Assembly (NCBI GenBank): GCA_037968535.1
Contig: JBBKVT010000083.1
Span: forward strand, 1 to 37,663
Origin: JAHEAO01 sp037968535
GTDB taxonomy: Bacteria > Pseudomonadota > Alphaproteobacteria > Rhodobacterales > Rhodobacteraceae
Direction of reading: 5' to 3'
DNA length: 37,663 nt
The notes under the pieces: generated by a model
Databases searched by the model: none
What the model saw: only the letters and a program-made list of their open reading frames with translations
What the model was told of the DNA's origin: nothing
Shown here: positions 36,916 to 37,663 of the stretch, in pieces
How the letters are laid out: each line of letters starts with the position of its first letter
Numbering within the stretch: position 1 is the first letter of the stretch
Position numbers and translations under genes: made by a program

Positions 36916-37663
36916 CCGCCCTCAAACTTGAAAACGTGAACAAGTCGTTCGGTTCTGTCCATGTCCTGAAAGACATCGACCTTACCGTGGAGGACGGCGA
37001 GTTTGTTGTCTTCGTCGGCCCCTCTGGCTGCGGCAAATCCACGCTTTTGCGGGTCATTGCCGGGCTTGAGGACGCATCGAGCGGCACCATCACCATCGGA
37101 GGCGACGTCGTGAACAGCATTCCCCCCGCAAAGCGTGGCATCGCGATGGTCTTCCAGTCCTATGCGCTCTATCCGCACCTGACGGTGAAGGACAATATGG
37201 GTCTGGGGCTGAAGCAGGAAGGTCAGCCGAAAGCGGTCGTAGAGGAGCGGGTAGCAAAAGCCAGCAAGATGCTGGATCTCGACCAATACCTGACGCGCCG
37301 TCCGGCCGAGTTGTCGGGCGGTCAACGCCAGCGGGTCGCGATCGGCCGCGCGATTGTGCGCGACCCCAAGCTCTTTCTGTTCGACGAGCCATTGTCGAAC
37401 CTTGATGCCGCGCTCAGGATGAACACGCGCGTGGAAATCGCCGCTCTTCACCGCACGCTGGCGGCGTCGATGATCTACGTGACGCACGATCAGATCGAGG
37501 CGATGACGCTCGCCGACAGGATCGTGGTCCTCCGTGATGGTCGCATCGAGCAGGTTGGCAGCCCCATGGAACTCTACAACAATCCCGCCAACCGGTTCGT
37601 CGCCAGCTTCCTCGGCTCGCCTGCAATGAATTTTCTCGAACGCTCCGTTCCCGGGCTAGCTGC
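36912..37663 (+). CDS. ABC sugar transporter ATPase (MalK/UgpC-like), truncated by window end
   Basis: ATG 36912 overlaps the oxidoreductase stop (ATGA 36912-36915) and follows GGAGAG. The first 250 residues are visible; the frame is still open at 37663. Walker A GPSGCGKST (36-44), Q-loop FQSYALYP (81-88), signature LSGGQRQR (134-141), Walker B LFLFDEP (154-160) and H-loop His192 (YVTHDQ) are all intact. The C-terminal regulatory TOBE part of MalK-like ATPases lies beyond the window. It energises the two permeases. Confidence 0.95.
   Translation, partial: MTALKLENVNKSFGSVHVLKDIDLTVEDGEFVVFVGPSGCGKSTLLRVIAGLEDASSGTITIGGDVVNSIPPAKRGIAMVFQSYALYPHLTVKDNMGLGLKQEGQPKAVVEERVAKASKMLDLDQYLTRRPAELSGGQRQRVAIGRAIVRDPKLFLFDEPLSNLDAALRMNTRVEIAALHRTLAASMIYVTHDQIEAMTLADRIVVLRDGRIEQVGSPMELYNNPANRFVASFLGSPAMNFLERSVPGLA

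Overview
The window looks like a chromosomal segment of a marine alphaproteobacterium of the Rhodobacterales (Roseobacter-like). The evidence is high GC by eye, many ATGA start/stop overlaps, an alphaproteobacterial LexA box (GTTC-N7-GTTC) before uvrA, a Lpd with the GGICLNWGC active site, a queA/AsmA-like pair, and sugar metabolism through ABC transport with no PTS gene. This is inference from gene content; no rRNA or tRNA was found.

Layout. 1-1846 (+): tail of a HI0933-type flavoprotein, a Met-rich exported blue copper protein, a cluster of GTACATTC repeats, and exonuclease III. 1934-16688 (-): housekeeping genes: uvrA with an SOS box, an MFS carrier, a tautomerase-like protein, a small exported protein, lipoamide dehydrogenase, a DUF924 protein, a second MFS carrier, queA overlapping a giant AsmA/YhdP-like envelope protein, and a sugar-acid dehydratase of the L-arabonate type. 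16726-22271 (-): a three-gene signalling operon. 22584-26266 (+): a Na/Pi-cotransporter family protein, then a PQQ-type sugar dehydrogenase broken by a one-base frameshift and overlapping a di-haem cytochrome c. 26267-27881: a gene graveyard with a sigma-54 (rpoN) remnant joined to a truncated IS6-family transposase. 27882-37663: a divergent amino-sugar catabolic locus whose last gene runs off the window.

The most unusual system is 16726-22271. A periplasmic DUF3365 protein with a CXXCH haem motif is followed by a membrane hybrid kinase (HAMP-PAS-HisKA-HATPase-REC-REC-Hpt). The last gene is a response regulator whose output domain is not DNA-binding: a REC domain is joined by a helical linker to a complete ten-helix EamA/DMT transporter. 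The simplest reading is a phosphorelay that ends on a membrane transporter and would gate transport by phosphorylation. This is inference, but every domain is visible.

The amino-sugar locus encodes a complete non-PTS route. An ABC importer (binding protein, two permeases, ATPase), a BadF/NAGK-type kinase, MurQ etherase, NagA deacetylase and a SIS-type deaminase (NagB-II) would convert GlcNAc and probably MurNAc into fructose-6-phosphate. A GntR/UTRA regulator lies in the kinase operon. The divergent promoter region carries GGTA motifs repeated at exactly 11 bp, facing each gene, and these are candidate operators.
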